Below, piece after piece: positions 1 through 8,944 of a stretch of 64,000 nt of DNA; positions within the stretch are counted from its first letter, which is position 1; each line of letters starts with the position of its first letter. The position numbers were made by a program, and so were the translations under genes. Location: positions 1-64,000 of the forward strand of contig WRPE01000008.1 in the NCBI GenBank assembly GCA_009773315.1. Direction: 5' to 3'. Origin of the DNA: Syntrophaceae bacterium. GTDB lineage: Bacteria > Desulfobacterota > Syntrophia > Syntrophales > Smithellaceae. The notes under the pieces were generated by a model. It worked only from the letters and a program-made list of their open reading frames with translations, had not been told where the DNA came from and ran no database searches.

Positions 1-130
1 ATGCCATATTTCAAATATTTTGTCAAGAAAAAATTGCTGTTTATTGAATTATTTTAATGCGTTAAATGACTTTTGACTTTTTACAGGGGCATCACTTTTT
101 ACTCAGAAATCTTCTATCAAGTCAATTTCA

Positions 131-232
131 ATCCCGTTTAAGCGGGACGAGCGTTCATTCTCCGTGAGCTTGCTCACGATATCATGACGTTCATTTCATA
201 CCTCGACAGCGAGCTCGCGAGATGGTTGATTC
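131..232 (+). repeat. Hairpin-rich dispersed repeat, copy 1
   Basis: About 100 bp made of successive inverted repeats: a CCCG...CGGG hairpin at 133-146, a second stem CGTGAGC/GCTCACG around 163-178, and GCGAGCTCGC near 209-218. Nearly the same sequence occurs in reverse orientation at 29115-29218, and its first hairpin alone recurs at 51609-51632. It lies in the gene-free first 300 bases and carries no coding signal. It could be a MITE or REP-like element, or a transcribed structured element; no transposase is seen nearby. Confidence 0.75.
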
Positions 233-324
233 AATTTTTTTAATGTTTACAAAACAGATCAAAAGAGATAGCCATAGTAAAGGCTATTGTTGCAATTACC
301 GTGATAAAGATCAGGAGGATAAAC

Positions 325-894
325 ATGAAGGTACTTGGCATTATGGGAAGTCCGCGAATCGAAGGCAACAGCGATATTCTTCTGAGTCAGGCATTATCCG
401 GCGCCAAAGAAGCCGGTGCGGATGTGGAGAAAATCATCCTCGACCGGAAGCACATTGCCGGATGCAAAGACTGCAAAAAATGCAATAAAATCGGCGTCTG
501 CGCCATCAAGGATGATATGGCTGAAATTCAGGAGAAAATTCTGGACGCCTATGCCATCATCCACAGCAGCCCCGTTTACTTCTGGACGATGACCTCACAG
601 ATGAAAGCCTACCTGGACCGGTGGTGTGTTTTCTTTGATGCCCAATGGCGCTGGCAAAAAGATTATTATCCGAAAATGAGGAGCAAACGCATCGGCCTGA
701 TCACCGTCTGCGGCGACACAAACGTGCACACAGGAGATCCGATTGTTCACAGTTTCAAGTCAACCGTTGATATGACCAAAATGCAATGGCTCGGATCCGT
801 CATGGCCTCCGCCGACGATAAAGGAGACATTGCCAATAACGAAACTGCTTTGCAGCAAGCATTTGAACTAGGGAAGAAGAGTGCAACACCCTGA
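325..894 (+). CDS. Iron-sulfur flavoprotein / NADPH-dependent FMN reductase family
   Basis: A 189-residue flavodoxin-fold protein. It opens with a beta strand and the FMN-binding loop GSPRxxGNS (residues 8-16), followed by the compact cysteine cluster CxxCxxCxxxxxC (residues about 50-65). That cluster is the 4Fe-4S signature of the archaeal/clostridial Isf family of two-electron carriers. The aromatic stretch SSPVYFWTMTSQMKAYLDR is the usual flavin-side loop. The ATG at 325 is chosen over an upstream GTG at 301 because AGGAGG lies 7-8 bases before it. It is a single gene whose physiological electron donor is not shown by the context. Family assignment is firm; a specific role is not. Confidence 0.85.
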   Translation: MKVLGIMGSPRIEGNSDILLSQALSGAKEAGADVEKIILDRKHIAGCKDCKKCNKIGVCAIKDDMAEIQEKILDAYAIIHSSPVYFWTMTSQMKAYLDRWCVFFDAQWRWQKDYYPKMRSKRIGLITVCGDTNVHTGDPIVHSFKSTVDMTKMQWLGSVMASADDKGDIANNETALQQAFELGKKSATP

Positions 895-895
895 G

Positions 896-1216
896 TCATT
901 TTTCTAAATTAGCCGCGGCCATCTCGCACATGGATGCTGCCGTGGAATCGCCAACGAGTTGCAGTAAATCCTCTTCTGCCAGGGAAACAATTAAAGACCT
1001 CTTACTTTTTAATTTTTCAATAACCTTCGCAACGATCAGATCTTCCGTCTGATGATCGATATCGATATTCTTAACTTTTTGCAGATCTGCTCCGGGAGGG
1101 AAATTGAAATGTATCTTATTATTAGTTATTTTATTGCCAATATTATTTTCATCGATCTGTTCTTTTATCTCAGGTATCATGAATTTGACCATTTTATGAA
1201 CATTTTCCCAACTCAC
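896..1216 (-). CDS. Hypothetical protein (106 aa)
   Basis: Starts with GTG preceded by AAAGGAG at good spacing, and its stop lies 2 bases from the convergent flavoprotein stop. The protein is acidic and soluble with no membrane segment or cysteine cluster. An IDIDHQTEDLIVAKVIEKLKSK stretch in the middle is predicted helical, and the C-terminus is rich in Ala and Glu. I do not recognise a family. The ribosome-binding site and the tight fit between neighbours support a real gene, but nothing indicates function. Confidence 0.5.
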   Translation of the reverse strand: MSWENVHKMVKFMIPEIKEQIDENNIGNKITNNKIHFNFPPGADLQKVKNIDIDHQTEDLIVAKVIEKLKSKRSLIVSLAEEDLLQLVGDSTAASMCEMAAANLEK

Positions 1217-1381
1217 AGCTTACTCCTTTTCTGATGAATAGACCTAACTCCTATGTTGTTACGAACAAATTACAGCAACGACCCAATATGTGCAAATTAA
1301 TTTGGCCTTTACATACCATGGATATTAGCAAAAGCGTGAATAAAAAAGCTAAAGAGACATACCGCCAAATAATTTATTACC

Positions 1382-1411
1382 TTGACATACACCTGCGCTC
1401 ACCTCTATATT
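1382..1411 (+). promoter_or_regulatory. Sigma-70-like promoter for the acyl-CoA synthetase gene
   Basis: A perfect TTGACA (1382-1387) is followed after 18 bases by TATATT (1406-1411, 5/6 to consensus). It points at the gene starting at 1511 and leaves a leader of about 95 nt. Confidence 0.5.
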
Positions 1412-1434
1412 TCGGCCCTTAGTAACGGGCCGAA
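1411..1434 (+). other. Leader hairpin
   Basis: The 8-bp inverted repeat TTCGGCCC / GGGCCGAA with an 8-nt loop lies right at the predicted transcription start and is not followed by a T-run. It could be an operator or an mRNA 5' stabilising stem. It does not look like an intrinsic terminator. Confidence 0.4.
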
Positions 1435-1510
1435 GGCATAGGCATAGGATCGCATGAAGGCAAATGACAACATTTTTTAAAACTAACAGGAAACATGGAG
1501 GTTTATTGCA

Positions 1511-2923
1511 TTGAATCTTGATCTTTTATTTCATCCAAAAAGCATAGCAGTTATCGGCGCCTCCGACAATCTTGGCGGCGGGAAAATGCCATATTTTCAA
1601 ATATTACAGATGAATGGCTTCAAAGGGGCTCTCTATCCGGTCAATCCGAGGAGTGGCGTAGTGAGCGGTGTCAAGGCCTATGCGTCCATCGATGAACTCC
1701 CTGAGCCGGTCGATTTTGCGATCGTTGCCGCGCCTCTGGAACAATCCATGGACATTGTTAAGGCGGCAGTTCGCAAGCAAATCAAATTCATCCACTTTTT
1801 TACCTCCGGCTTCGGAGAGACGGGAAACCGTCAATTGGAAGAGGATTTAATCCGGGAGGCGCGAAAAGGAGATCTCCGGATTGTCGGCCCCAATTGCGTG
1901 GGGATTCACTGTTCCGAATCGAACATTTCTTTCACGATCGCGCCTCCGCAGGAATCGTCGGGATCCGTTGCCTTCCTGGGCCAATCGGGCGGGGTCACGT
2001 CAAATTTTCTGGCGATGGCATCGACAAGAAAGATTGTGCTCAATAAAGTCGTTTCATTCGGAAACCAAATCGATCTTCGAATTGAAGATTATCTGGACTA
2101 TCTCGCCTCCGACCAGAATATCAAGCTTATCGCCTGCTACATTGAAGACATCAAGAATACGGATACTTTTCTCAAGACGCTTCGGCGGACGACAGCCATA
2201 AAGCCGGTGATTATTCTCAAGGGGGGAAAAACGGAAACGGGATCAAAGGCCGCGGCGAGCCATACGGGCGCCATGGCGAGCAATTACACAATCTGGGCTG
2301 CTGCCGTCCGGCAGTATGGCGCCATTCTGGTTGATGATTTTGAGCAGATGATGGATCTGGTGATGCTGGGCACCATTCAGAAAACATTAACAGGAAAACG
2401 TGTGGGATTTCTCGGCGCCGGAGGCGGCGTTTCGGTCCTCTTCAGCGACCTGGCCGTGAAGTCGGGCCTTTCTCTTCCTGAATTAGGTGAAAAAGCACAA
2501 AAGATGATCAACGAAAAAATCATGGGTGTCAACACCTCTACAACAAACCCGATCGATCTGGGAGCCTTCGGTTTCGACCTCAATATCATGCTGCATACCA
2601 TGAAGGCGCTTGATGAAGATGATGGCATCGACGTAATTGTTCCCTACTTTTCTGTTGAATACATCATGCGTTCGGAATTATTCCTGAATGTAAAAAATAA
2701 TAATGATACCATCTTCGAAATGGCTAAACAGATCAAGAAGCCTGTCATCTCCATTTTGTCCAGTTTTGTGGAAGATGATCTGGATGCGGAACGCATCAGG
2801 ATTAGCACATTTGCCGCCCTGCGCAAGGCAGGATTCCCTGTCTATTCCCTGATGCAGGACGCCATTTATGCCATCGGGACATATTTCGAATGGGTGGCCA
2901 AGCGATCCCGCCGTAAAAAATAA
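1511..2923 (+). CDS. NDP-forming acyl-CoA synthetase, alpha-type subunit
   Basis: 470 residues matching the CoA-binding and ligase domains of the ADP-forming acyl-CoA synthetase (ACD / acetate-CoA ligase) family. Residues 1-130 form the Rossmann CoA-binding domain (FHPKSIAVIGAS start). Residues 150-290 form the first CoA-ligase domain, ending in AAASHTGAMA, whose His is the phospho-relay residue. Residues 300-460 form the second ligase domain. The beta part (ATP-grasp) usually fused or adjacent is absent here, so a partner elsewhere is needed for ATP synthesis from acyl-CoA. The start is TTG, with GGAGG about 10 bases upstream. In syntrophs such enzymes conserve energy from acyl-CoA; that role is inferred. 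Confidence 0.85.
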   Translation: MNLDLLFHPKSIAVIGASDNLGGGKMPYFQILQMNGFKGALYPVNPRSGVVSGVKAYASIDELPEPVDFAIVAAPLEQSMDIVKAAVRKQIKFIHFFTSGFGETGNRQLEEDLIREARKGDLRIVGPNCVGIHCSESNISFTIAPPQESSGSVAFLGQSGGVTSNFLAMASTRKIVLNKVVSFGNQIDLRIEDYLDYLASDQNIKLIACYIEDIKNTDTFLKTLRRTTAIKPVIILKGGKTETGSKAAASHTGAMASNYTIWAAAVRQYGAILVDDFEQMMDLVMLGTIQKTLTGKRVGFLGAGGGVSVLFSDLAVKSGLSLPELGEKAQKMINEKIMGVNTSTTNPIDLGAFGFDLNIMLHTMKALDEDDGIDVIVPYFSVEYIMRSELFLNVKNNNDTIFEMAKQIKKPVISILSSFVEDDLDAERIRISTFAALRKAGFPVYSLMQDAIYAIGTYFEWVAKRSRRKK

Positions 2924-3010
2924 GGGAGAGAAAATAATTTTTCAAGGCTGCTCATAAATGCTGTCCGGCTTTTCCTTCAGTCTTCAGCCTAAAACGTTTC
3001 AGCCTATTTT

Positions 3011-5668
3011 CTAATGTGCTTCATCCCAGTTCTTGCCGGCTGCAATCTCCACTCTCAGCGGCACTTTAAGTTTGATGACTTCTTCCATTTCTTTTTTGAC
3101 CAGTTGCATGACTTCTTCTTTTTCCTGAAACGGCGCTTCGACAACCAACTCGTCATGCACCTGCATGATCAGGCGGGCGGAAAATTTTTTCTTCGAAAGC
3201 AGATGATCAATGTTGACCATCGCCACTTTGATCAAATCCGCTGCGGAACCCTGGATGGGCGCGTTAATGGCCATGCGTTCGGCAAACTGGCGCACGGAAG
3301 GAATCTGACTTTTTAATTCCGGCAGGTAACGGCGGCGGTTCAAGAGGGTGCAGACATAACCATCGCGCTTTGCGCCGTCTAAAATGCCGTCCAGATAGGT
3401 GCGCACTTTTTTATAGCGGGCAAAGTAGCCGTCAATGTAGGCCTGCGCGGTTTTCTGCAAAACGCCCAGTTCCCTGGCTAAACCGAACGCGCTCATGCCA
3501 TAAAGAATGCCGAAGTTGATGACTTTGGCCTGCCGGCGCATATCGGCGTTGACCATCTGCGGAAAGACGCCGAAAATGTCGGAGGCGGTGCGGCTGTGAA
3601 TATCTTCATCGGAGGCGAAAGCCTCAAGCAGCGATTCATCTTGGGACAGGTGCGCCAGCACTCTGAGCTCAATTTGCGAATAATCGGCGGAAATCAAAAC
3701 GCAATCGGGCGCAGCAATAAAGGCCTGGCGGATTCTTTTTCCCTCCAGGGTCCGAATGGGAATATTCTGCAAATTGGGATTGCTGCTGGATAGTCTGCCG
3801 GTGGCCGCCACGGTCTGGTTGTAGGATGTATGAATCCTGCCGGTTTGCGGATGAATCAAAGCGGGCAGCGCATCCACATACGTGGATTTGAGTTTAGCAA
3901 GGCTGCGGTAAGCTAGAATCTCGGCGGGTAGTTCGTGGCTTCGGGCCAAGTCGCTCAAAACATCCACATCCGTGGAATATCCTTCTTTTGTTTTTTTACC
4001 CTTGGGAAGGTTGAGCTTTTCAAAAAGAATCGTCTGCAATTGTTTGGGGGAGTTGATGTTGAATTTTTCTCCGGCCAGACGATGAATCTTTTCTTCGGAG
4101 AAAGACAGCAATTGACCCAGCTCCTCGGACATCTGCTTCAAAAGGACGGTGTCCACCAACACGCCTTTTTTCTCCATCGCGGCCAGCGTAAACAGCAGCG
4201 GCATTTCCACGTCGTTGTAGAGTGAAGTCGCGCCTGCCTCTGCGAGTTTTCTTTTCAGAGCCGGAGCAAGCGCCAGAATTGCGTCGGTTCGCTGTCCCAC
4301 ATAGGCGGCCATCTTATCCACGGGCACCAGTGCCAGCGGATATGTTTTTCCCTTGCCGCCCGCCACATCGTTGGGCGCGGGAATTCGCTCGTGCAGATAT
4401 TCCCAGGCCACTTCATCGAGCTCATAGGCGTGCCTGGCCGGATTGAGCAGATAAGCGGCTAACTGCAAATCAACGCCCGCCTGAATGTCCAGATTCTGCA
4501 GGCCGACAAGCGCCGTTTTTAAATCGTAAGCATATTTTTTAATTCCGGGATTCGCAAAGACAGTCGCCAGTGCGGAAAAAACATCTTTTGTCGTTAATTG
4601 TATTTTAGCATTGGTATGACCAAGCGGAATGTAAAAGACTTCACCGCCCGCATTGATGCTTAACCCGATTAATTCCTGCGGAGGATTTTTCTCCCAAATG
4701 ATTTCGCAGGCAATTTCAGCGCTGCTTTGCAACCTGGCAATCAGTTCCGAAAGCTTTGCGCTATCCGCGATAACGCTACCGTCTTTAATCGGCTTGATGG
4801 CGTTCGTTTTAATTTGTTGTAGCAATGAGGAAAACTCGAATTCGCTGAAAAGCCTGGTCAATAATTCGTTGTCCGGTTCTTTGCGCGCAGCATCATGAAG
4901 GTCAAAATCAATGTCCACCTCTTTGCGAATCAGCGCCAATTGACGGCTGAGCCTGGCCTGGTCGGCGTGTTTGCGGAAACTCTCGCGCAGCTTCACATTA
5001 TGTAGTCTCTCCGTGTTTTCAATAACCGCTTCTACCGAACCATATTCTTCAATGAGGCGATGCGCCGTTTTCGGGCCGATGCCCGGCACACCGGGAATGT
5101 TGTCGGACGTATCGCCCATCAACCCCAGAATTTCCACCACCTTGTCGGGGCCGACGCCGAATTTCTCTTTCACCGCCGCGACGTCGTAGATTTTGTCTTT
5201 CATCGTATCGACCATCGTGACAGAGTCGGAAACCAGTTGCATCAGATCTTTGTCGCCGGAGATGATGGCCGTGCGCCATCCTTTTTCGCTTGCCCGAGCG
5301 GTGAGCATTCCGATCAAATCGTCGGCCTCAATACCCTGTTTCTCTAAGAGGCAAATCGAAAACCCCCGGACAACATCTTTGATGGACGGAATCTGAGGGA
5401 TCAGATCATCAGGCATGGGTTTGCGCGTCGCTTTATAATCCCCAAACTCCCCATGGCGCGTGGTCGGACCCTTGAGATCAAAGGCCACGACAACATAGTC
5501 CGGCGAGAGGTCACGCAAGAGCTTCATGAGCATCGTGGTGAACCCGTAAATGGCGTTAGTGGGAAAGCCCTTGGAGTTGGTCAGCGCGGGAATGCCATAG
5601 TAGGCGCGGTAAATATAATTGCTGCCGTCCACCAGGGCCAGCAGAGGTTTTTTGGTTTGTTCAGTCAT
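3011..5668 (-). CDS. polA: DNA polymerase I
   Basis: 885 residues, full length for Pol I. Residues 1-290 are the 5' nuclease (LVDGSNYIYRAYYG start, EADDLIG and GDTSDNIPGVPGIG helix-hairpin-helix). Residues 300-480 are the 3'-5' exonuclease-like domain. Residues 500-885 are the polymerase, with DYSQIELRVLAHLS (motif A), RRQAKVINFGILYGMS (motif B) and VHDELVVE (motif C). The DxE metal-binding motif of the proofreading site is not present: the matching strand near residue 321 reads ACEII. The exonuclease domain is therefore probably inactive, as in several other bacterial Pol I lineages. It lies at the end of the heme gene run, 24 bp after a Yip1 gene. Confidence 0.97.
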   Translation of the reverse strand: MTEQTKKPLLALVDGSNYIYRAYYGIPALTNSKGFPTNAIYGFTTMLMKLLRDLSPDYVVVAFDLKGPTTRHGEFGDYKATRKPMPDDLIPQIPSIKDVVRGFSICLLEKQGIEADDLIGMLTARASEKGWRTAIISGDKDLMQLVSDSVTMVDTMKDKIYDVAAVKEKFGVGPDKVVEILGLMGDTSDNIPGVPGIGPKTAHRLIEEYGSVEAVIENTERLHNVKLRESFRKHADQARLSRQLALIRKEVDIDFDLHDAARKEPDNELLTRLFSEFEFSSLLQQIKTNAIKPIKDGSVIADSAKLSELIARLQSSAEIACEIIWEKNPPQELIGLSINAGGEVFYIPLGHTNAKIQLTTKDVFSALATVFANPGIKKYAYDLKTALVGLQNLDIQAGVDLQLAAYLLNPARHAYELDEVAWEYLHERIPAPNDVAGGKGKTYPLALVPVDKMAAYVGQRTDAILALAPALKRKLAEAGATSLYNDVEMPLLFTLAAMEKKGVLVDTVLLKQMSEELGQLLSFSEEKIHRLAGEKFNINSPKQLQTILFEKLNLPKGKKTKEGYSTDVDVLSDLARSHELPAEILAYRSLAKLKSTYVDALPALIHPQTGRIHTSYNQTVAATGRLSSSNPNLQNIPIRTLEGKRIRQAFIAAPDCVLISADYSQIELRVLAHLSQDESLLEAFASDEDIHSRTASDIFGVFPQMVNADMRRQAKVINFGILYGMSAFGLARELGVLQKTAQAYIDGYFARYKKVRTYLDGILDGAKRDGYVCTLLNRRRYLPELKSQIPSVRQFAERMAINAPIQGSAADLIKVAMVNIDHLLSKKKFSARLIMQVHDELVVEAPFQEKEEVMQLVKKEMEEVIKLKVPLRVEIAAGKNWDEAH

Positions 5669-5692
5669 AAATAATTCCTATTTTAGAGTAAA

Positions 5693-6352
5693 TCAGCGCG
5701 CATCTGCACGCTGGTATTCCTTGGCCGACTCCCGATATTCTTTACGCATGTCTTTGCCCACCTTGCGCCACTTGTCCATCTCCGATCCACTGTTTCTGAC
5801 TTTATATTCCGCGTAAACACCGAGGAGCGCAAAGATCACACCGATCATGCCGAAAACCAGCCACGCTTTTTGCGACGGCAGATTGTGGACATGAATGCTC
5901 GCGGCCACCAGGTAAAAAACATAGATGGCCATAGTTATCAGACCGCCGGCATAGGGCACTACGCCGATAATCCCGGTGACGGGAGTCAGAGCCATCAGAT
6001 AAGCGCCGCAACGATAGGCTGTTTCATAGTTTTCCTGCGAACCCATCAATTTCCAGATAACAAGTAGTATGGCAGCGCCAATAAAGCTGCCGATAGCGGC
6101 GGCAATCGGCATAAAGATAATAACGACAAAGCTACCCATCATGGCTCCGCCATAACCTCCAGCATGACCCAGACCGATGAAACCCAGTATCGCCTGAATG
6201 ATACCGGCAATGAAACCCATGATGACAACAAAAGTAAGCGGCTCCAGAAATCCGCCGGTTTTAGGCATTCCCCGGAAAAAATCAGCGGGGTTTGTGACGA
6301 CGTTCACCGCCGTCTGCGGGATGGCTGCAAAATTAATATTATTCGGTTCCAT
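5693..6352 (-). CDS. Yip1-domain membrane protein
   Basis: 219 residues. The N-terminal ~30 residues resemble the bacterial Yip1 family start (NPADFFRGMPKTGG), followed by five hydrophobic segments (about 38-60, 72-110, 118-135, 140-165 and 168-185) and a basic, hydrophilic C-terminal tail. Bacterial Yip1 proteins are inner-membrane proteins of unknown role. It is in the same orientation as the heme genes upstream and polA downstream, and could be co-transcribed with both. Membrane location is clear; function is not. Confidence 0.8.
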   Translation of the reverse strand: MEPNNINFAAIPQTAVNVVTNPADFFRGMPKTGGFLEPLTFVVIMGFIAGIIQAILGFIGLGHAGGYGGAMMGSFVVIIFMPIAAAIGSFIGAAILLVIWKLMGSQENYETAYRCGAYLMALTPVTGIIGVVPYAGGLITMAIYVFYLVAASIHVHNLPSQKAWLVFGMIGVIFALLGVYAEYKVRNSGSEMDKWRKVGKDMRKEYRESAKEYQRADAR

Positions 6353-6413
6353 TTTTTCGTCCTTCTTTTCTTATTTCAAGACTTCTCCGTACGGTCGAAG
6401 TAATATTGGCAAC

Positions 6414-6875
6414 TTACATATCGAAGGAGGCATCAATCTTAAACGTCCTGACCGCCCGCATATCCAGAATATCCGTTACGCCGGTTTTTTCCTTGACATC
6501 TTTGAGAAAGGCCGCGAGTTCTTCGGCTGTCCCGGCGCTCGCGGTAAACCAGATATTGTATTCGTAATTGCGACGGTAATTATGTGTGACGCCTTTATTG
6601 GCGTTTACGGTCTGAACAAAGATATCTACTTTATCTTCCGGCACGCGCGCGGCGCACAAGGTGCTCACACGCCCGAGCTTTATCCCGTCAAACACCGCTC
6701 CAATGCGGCGAATAATTCCTTCATCCTTCATTTTCTGAATACGGGCAAGCGCTTCGTCTTCGTTGATACCGCACCGCTCGGCTACAATCAAAAACGGCCG
6801 TTCCTCAAGCGGAAATTCCTTCTGCAGAATATTGAGTATTTTTTTATCGATAGCGTCCATACTATTTTGGTTCAT
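6414..6875 (-). CDS. ahbB: Siroheme decarboxylase subunit (AhbA/AhbB family)
   Basis: 153 residues of the Lrp/AsnC-like siroheme decarboxylase family: an N-terminal helix-turn-helix-like region (DAIDKKILNILQKEFP), the RRIGAVFD motif, and the family signature THNYRR..YNIWFT with the conserved His at about 98. The complex removes two acetate carboxyls from siroheme to give 12,18-didecarboxysiroheme. It is encoded directly after ahbD with a 14-base overlap; the ATG at 6875 is used, and an ATG at 6860 is possible. Only one such gene is present, whereas most organisms have an AhbA/AhbB pair. It may act as a homo-oligomer or have a partner elsewhere. The symbol (ahbA or ahbB) is uncertain. Confidence 0.85.
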   Translation of the reverse strand: MNQNSMDAIDKKILNILQKEFPLEERPFLIVAERCGINEDEALARIQKMKDEGIIRRIGAVFDGIKLGRVSTLCAARVPEDKVDIFVQTVNANKGVTHNYRRNYEYNIWFTASAGTAEELAAFLKDVKEKTGVTDILDMRAVRTFKIDASFDM

Positions 6876-7914
6876 AAAGACACAGCGGCTCCTCTGATAA
6901 GTAATCTCCCGTCGCCTCATACGCACGTGCACGACAGCCGCCACAGACCTTGATAAACTCACAGCGGCCGCACTTGCCGCCGTATTTGCCATAGTCACGG
7001 AGATTCCGAAACACGTCGGAATTTTCCCAGACCTCGCCGAAGCTCTTCTTTTGTACATTGCCGCAATTAAGCTCCAGATAGCCACAAGGCTGCACCTGGC
7101 CTATATGGGAAATAAAGCAAAACGTGATGCCGCCCAGACACCCCCGGGTGGACTCCTGAAAGTGGCCACCCGTTTTTTTCACAGGCGGCGCTCTCTTTAT
7201 CTTGTTCTGGTGCATGATGCGGAAGTAGTGCGGCGCGCAGGTAGCTTTGAGTTGTATTGCACACGTCAGGCTTTCCTGATGAAACCACATCAGTGTTTCT
7301 TCATAATCGGCGGCGGTAATGGCCTGCTGGGCCAAATCCTTGCCCCGACCTGTCGGCACGAGTAGAAAAATATGATGCGCCGCCGCACCTATCTTCAGCG
7401 CCAGATCATGAATGTCTTTGATCTGGTGCAGATTGACCGTGGTGATCGTCGTGTTGATTTGGAACTCCATCCCCACAGATTTCATTGCTTCAATGCCCCG
7501 CATCGCGCCTTCAAACGTGCCGGGCTCGCCACGAAAAGCATCATGGCTCTCTGCGTCTTTGCCGTCGATACTGATGCTGAGTCGCTGAATCCCGCTGTCG
7601 ATCATCTTCCGCGCGGTCAGCTCATCCACAAGCGTACCGTTGGTCGCCATAACCATGCGTAAACGCTTACTGGTTCCATAAGCGGCAATCTCAAAAATAT
7701 CCGGCCGCAATAGAGGCTCACCGCCAGTCAGAATGATGACCGGCTGAGAATCTTTCGCGATATCGTCAATGAGCCGCAGGCATTTTTCCGTGGACAACTC
7801 CCCCGGATAAGGCCCGCGGTGAGACGCGGCACGGCAGTGGACACAGTTCAGATTGCAACTGCGCGTCACTTCCCACGCGATCATGCGAACTTTGTTGTCA
7901 GTGGGAATTGTCAT
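6862..7914 (-). CDS. ahbD: Radical SAM heme synthase AhbD
   Basis: 350 residues. It has the radical-SAM CxxxCxxC cluster at C20/C24/C27 and the TGGEPLLR SAM-binding motif. A C-terminal SPASM-like cysteine region (residues about 260-345, including CGGCRARAY) carries auxiliary Fe-S clusters. It matches the AhbD family, which oxidatively decarboxylates the two propionates of iron-coproporphyrin III to give heme b, the last step of the siroheme route. It sits between hemB and the decarboxylase gene in the heme run, which supports AhbD over other SPASM proteins. Confidence 0.88.
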   Translation of the reverse strand: MTIPTDNKVRMIAWEVTRSCNLNCVHCRAASHRGPYPGELSTEKCLRLIDDIAKDSQPVIILTGGEPLLRPDIFEIAAYGTSKRLRMVMATNGTLVDELTARKMIDSGIQRLSISIDGKDAESHDAFRGEPGTFEGAMRGIEAMKSVGMEFQINTTITTVNLHQIKDIHDLALKIGAAAHHIFLLVPTGRGKDLAQQAITAADYEETLMWFHQESLTCAIQLKATCAPHYFRIMHQNKIKRAPPVKKTGGHFQESTRGCLGGITFCFISHIGQVQPCGYLELNCGNVQKKSFGEVWENSDVFRNLRDYGKYGGKCGRCEFIKVCGGCRARAYEATGDYLSEEPLCLYEPK

Positions 7915-7966
7915 AAGCGATGATTTCCTATCTCGCGATCCATACCGTTTTGATCTTCCGGAGAAA

Positions 7967-8941
7967 TTATTTGTTCAGTACCTGCGCGAGTTGTTTCGCC
8001 CAGTAGGTAATGATAATGTCCGCGCCGGCTCTTTTGATGGCGGTGAGGCTTTCCAGCATGGCTTTTTCTTCATCCAGCCAGCCCAGTTGCGCGGCGGCTT
8101 TGATCATCGAATATTCACCGCTGACGTTATAAGCGCCCAACGGCAAATCAAATTCCTGCCTGGCGCGATAGATGACATCAAGATAAGCGAGCGCGGGCTT
8201 GACCATGATGATGTCCGCCCCTTCCGAGACATCCAGCGATATTTCCCGAATAGCCTCATCAGCATTGGCCGGGTCCATCTGATAGGATTTGCGGTCACCA
8301 AACTGCGGCGCGCATTCGGCAGCCTCCCGGAAAGGTCCGTAAAACGACGACGCATATTTTGCGGAATACGCCATGATGGGAATATCCTCCAATCCGTTTT
8401 CATCGAGCGTTTCCCGGAGAGCAGCGATCTGCCCATCCATCATGGCCGAAGGTGCAACCATGTCCGAACCCGCGCGCACCTGGGACAGAGCCGTTTCCGC
8501 CAGCACTTCCAGTGTCATGTCGTTTTGCACCTGACCTTTTTCCAGGATTCCGCAATGGCCGTGGCTGGTGTATTCGCACAGACAGACATCCGTGATCACG
8601 AGTATTTCGGGGACTTCATTCTTTATTCGTTTGACTGCCTGCTGCACAATACCGTCTTTGGCAAAAGCGCCTGTGCCCGATTCGTCCTTTTTGGCCGGAA
8701 TGCCGAAGAGCAGTACGGCCGGTATTCCCAGTTCAAAAGCCTCGCGTGCTTCTTTGGCGATATAATCCACCGACAATTGAAACTGGCCGGGCATTGAATT
8801 AATCGGCTTTTTCACGCTCTTGCCGGGAACCGCAAACAGCGGATAGACGAGATTATCCACACTTAATTTTGTTTCGCGAACCAGACGCCTCAGGTTGTCA
8901 TTTTTTCTCAATCTGCGTCCTCGATATTCTGGAAATTGCAT
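7967..8941 (-). CDS. hemB: Delta-aminolevulinic acid dehydratase (porphobilinogen synthase)
   Basis: 324 residues, the normal length. It condenses two 5-aminolevulinate molecules to porphobilinogen. Visible are the metal-site segment [14 protein letters not shown] with three cysteines (zinc-type site), the first active-site lysine region in [15 protein letters not shown], and the second in [19 protein letters not shown] lies 8 bases before the ATG. It is placed between ahbC and ahbD, so the common early step is embedded among genes for the siroheme-specific late steps. Confidence 0.97.
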   Translation of the reverse strand: MQFPEYRGRRLRKNDNLRRLVRETKLSVDNLVYPLFAVPGKSVKKPINSMPGQFQLSVDYIAKEAREAFELGIPAVLLFGIPAKKDESGTGAFAKDGIVQQAVKRIKNEVPEILVITDVCLCEYTSHGHCGILEKGQVQNDMTLEVLAETALSQVRAGSDMVAPSAMMDGQIAALRETLDENGLEDIPIMAYSAKYASSFYGPFREAAECAPQFGDRKSYQMDPANADEAIREISLDVSEGADIIMVKPALAYLDVIYRARQEFDLPLGAYNVSGEYSMIKAAAQLGWLDEEKAMLESLTAIKRAGADIIITYWAKQLAQVLNK

Positions 8942-8944
8942 AAT

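Noticed and set aside
1234-1422. Open frame of 62 codons on the plus strand
   Set aside because: No ribosome-binding site or family, and it overlaps the predicted promoter of the acyl-CoA synthetase gene.
6198-6953. Long plus-strand open frame (251 codons) opposite Yip1 and the Ahb genes
   Set aside because: It is antisense to three genes with clear families; composition mirrors their codons and there is no ribosome-binding site.
7853-8797. Plus-strand open frame of 314 codons opposite hemB
   Set aside because: hemB is unmistakable on the other strand; the antisense frame has no recognisable domain and an unnatural His/Arg/Phe-rich composition.
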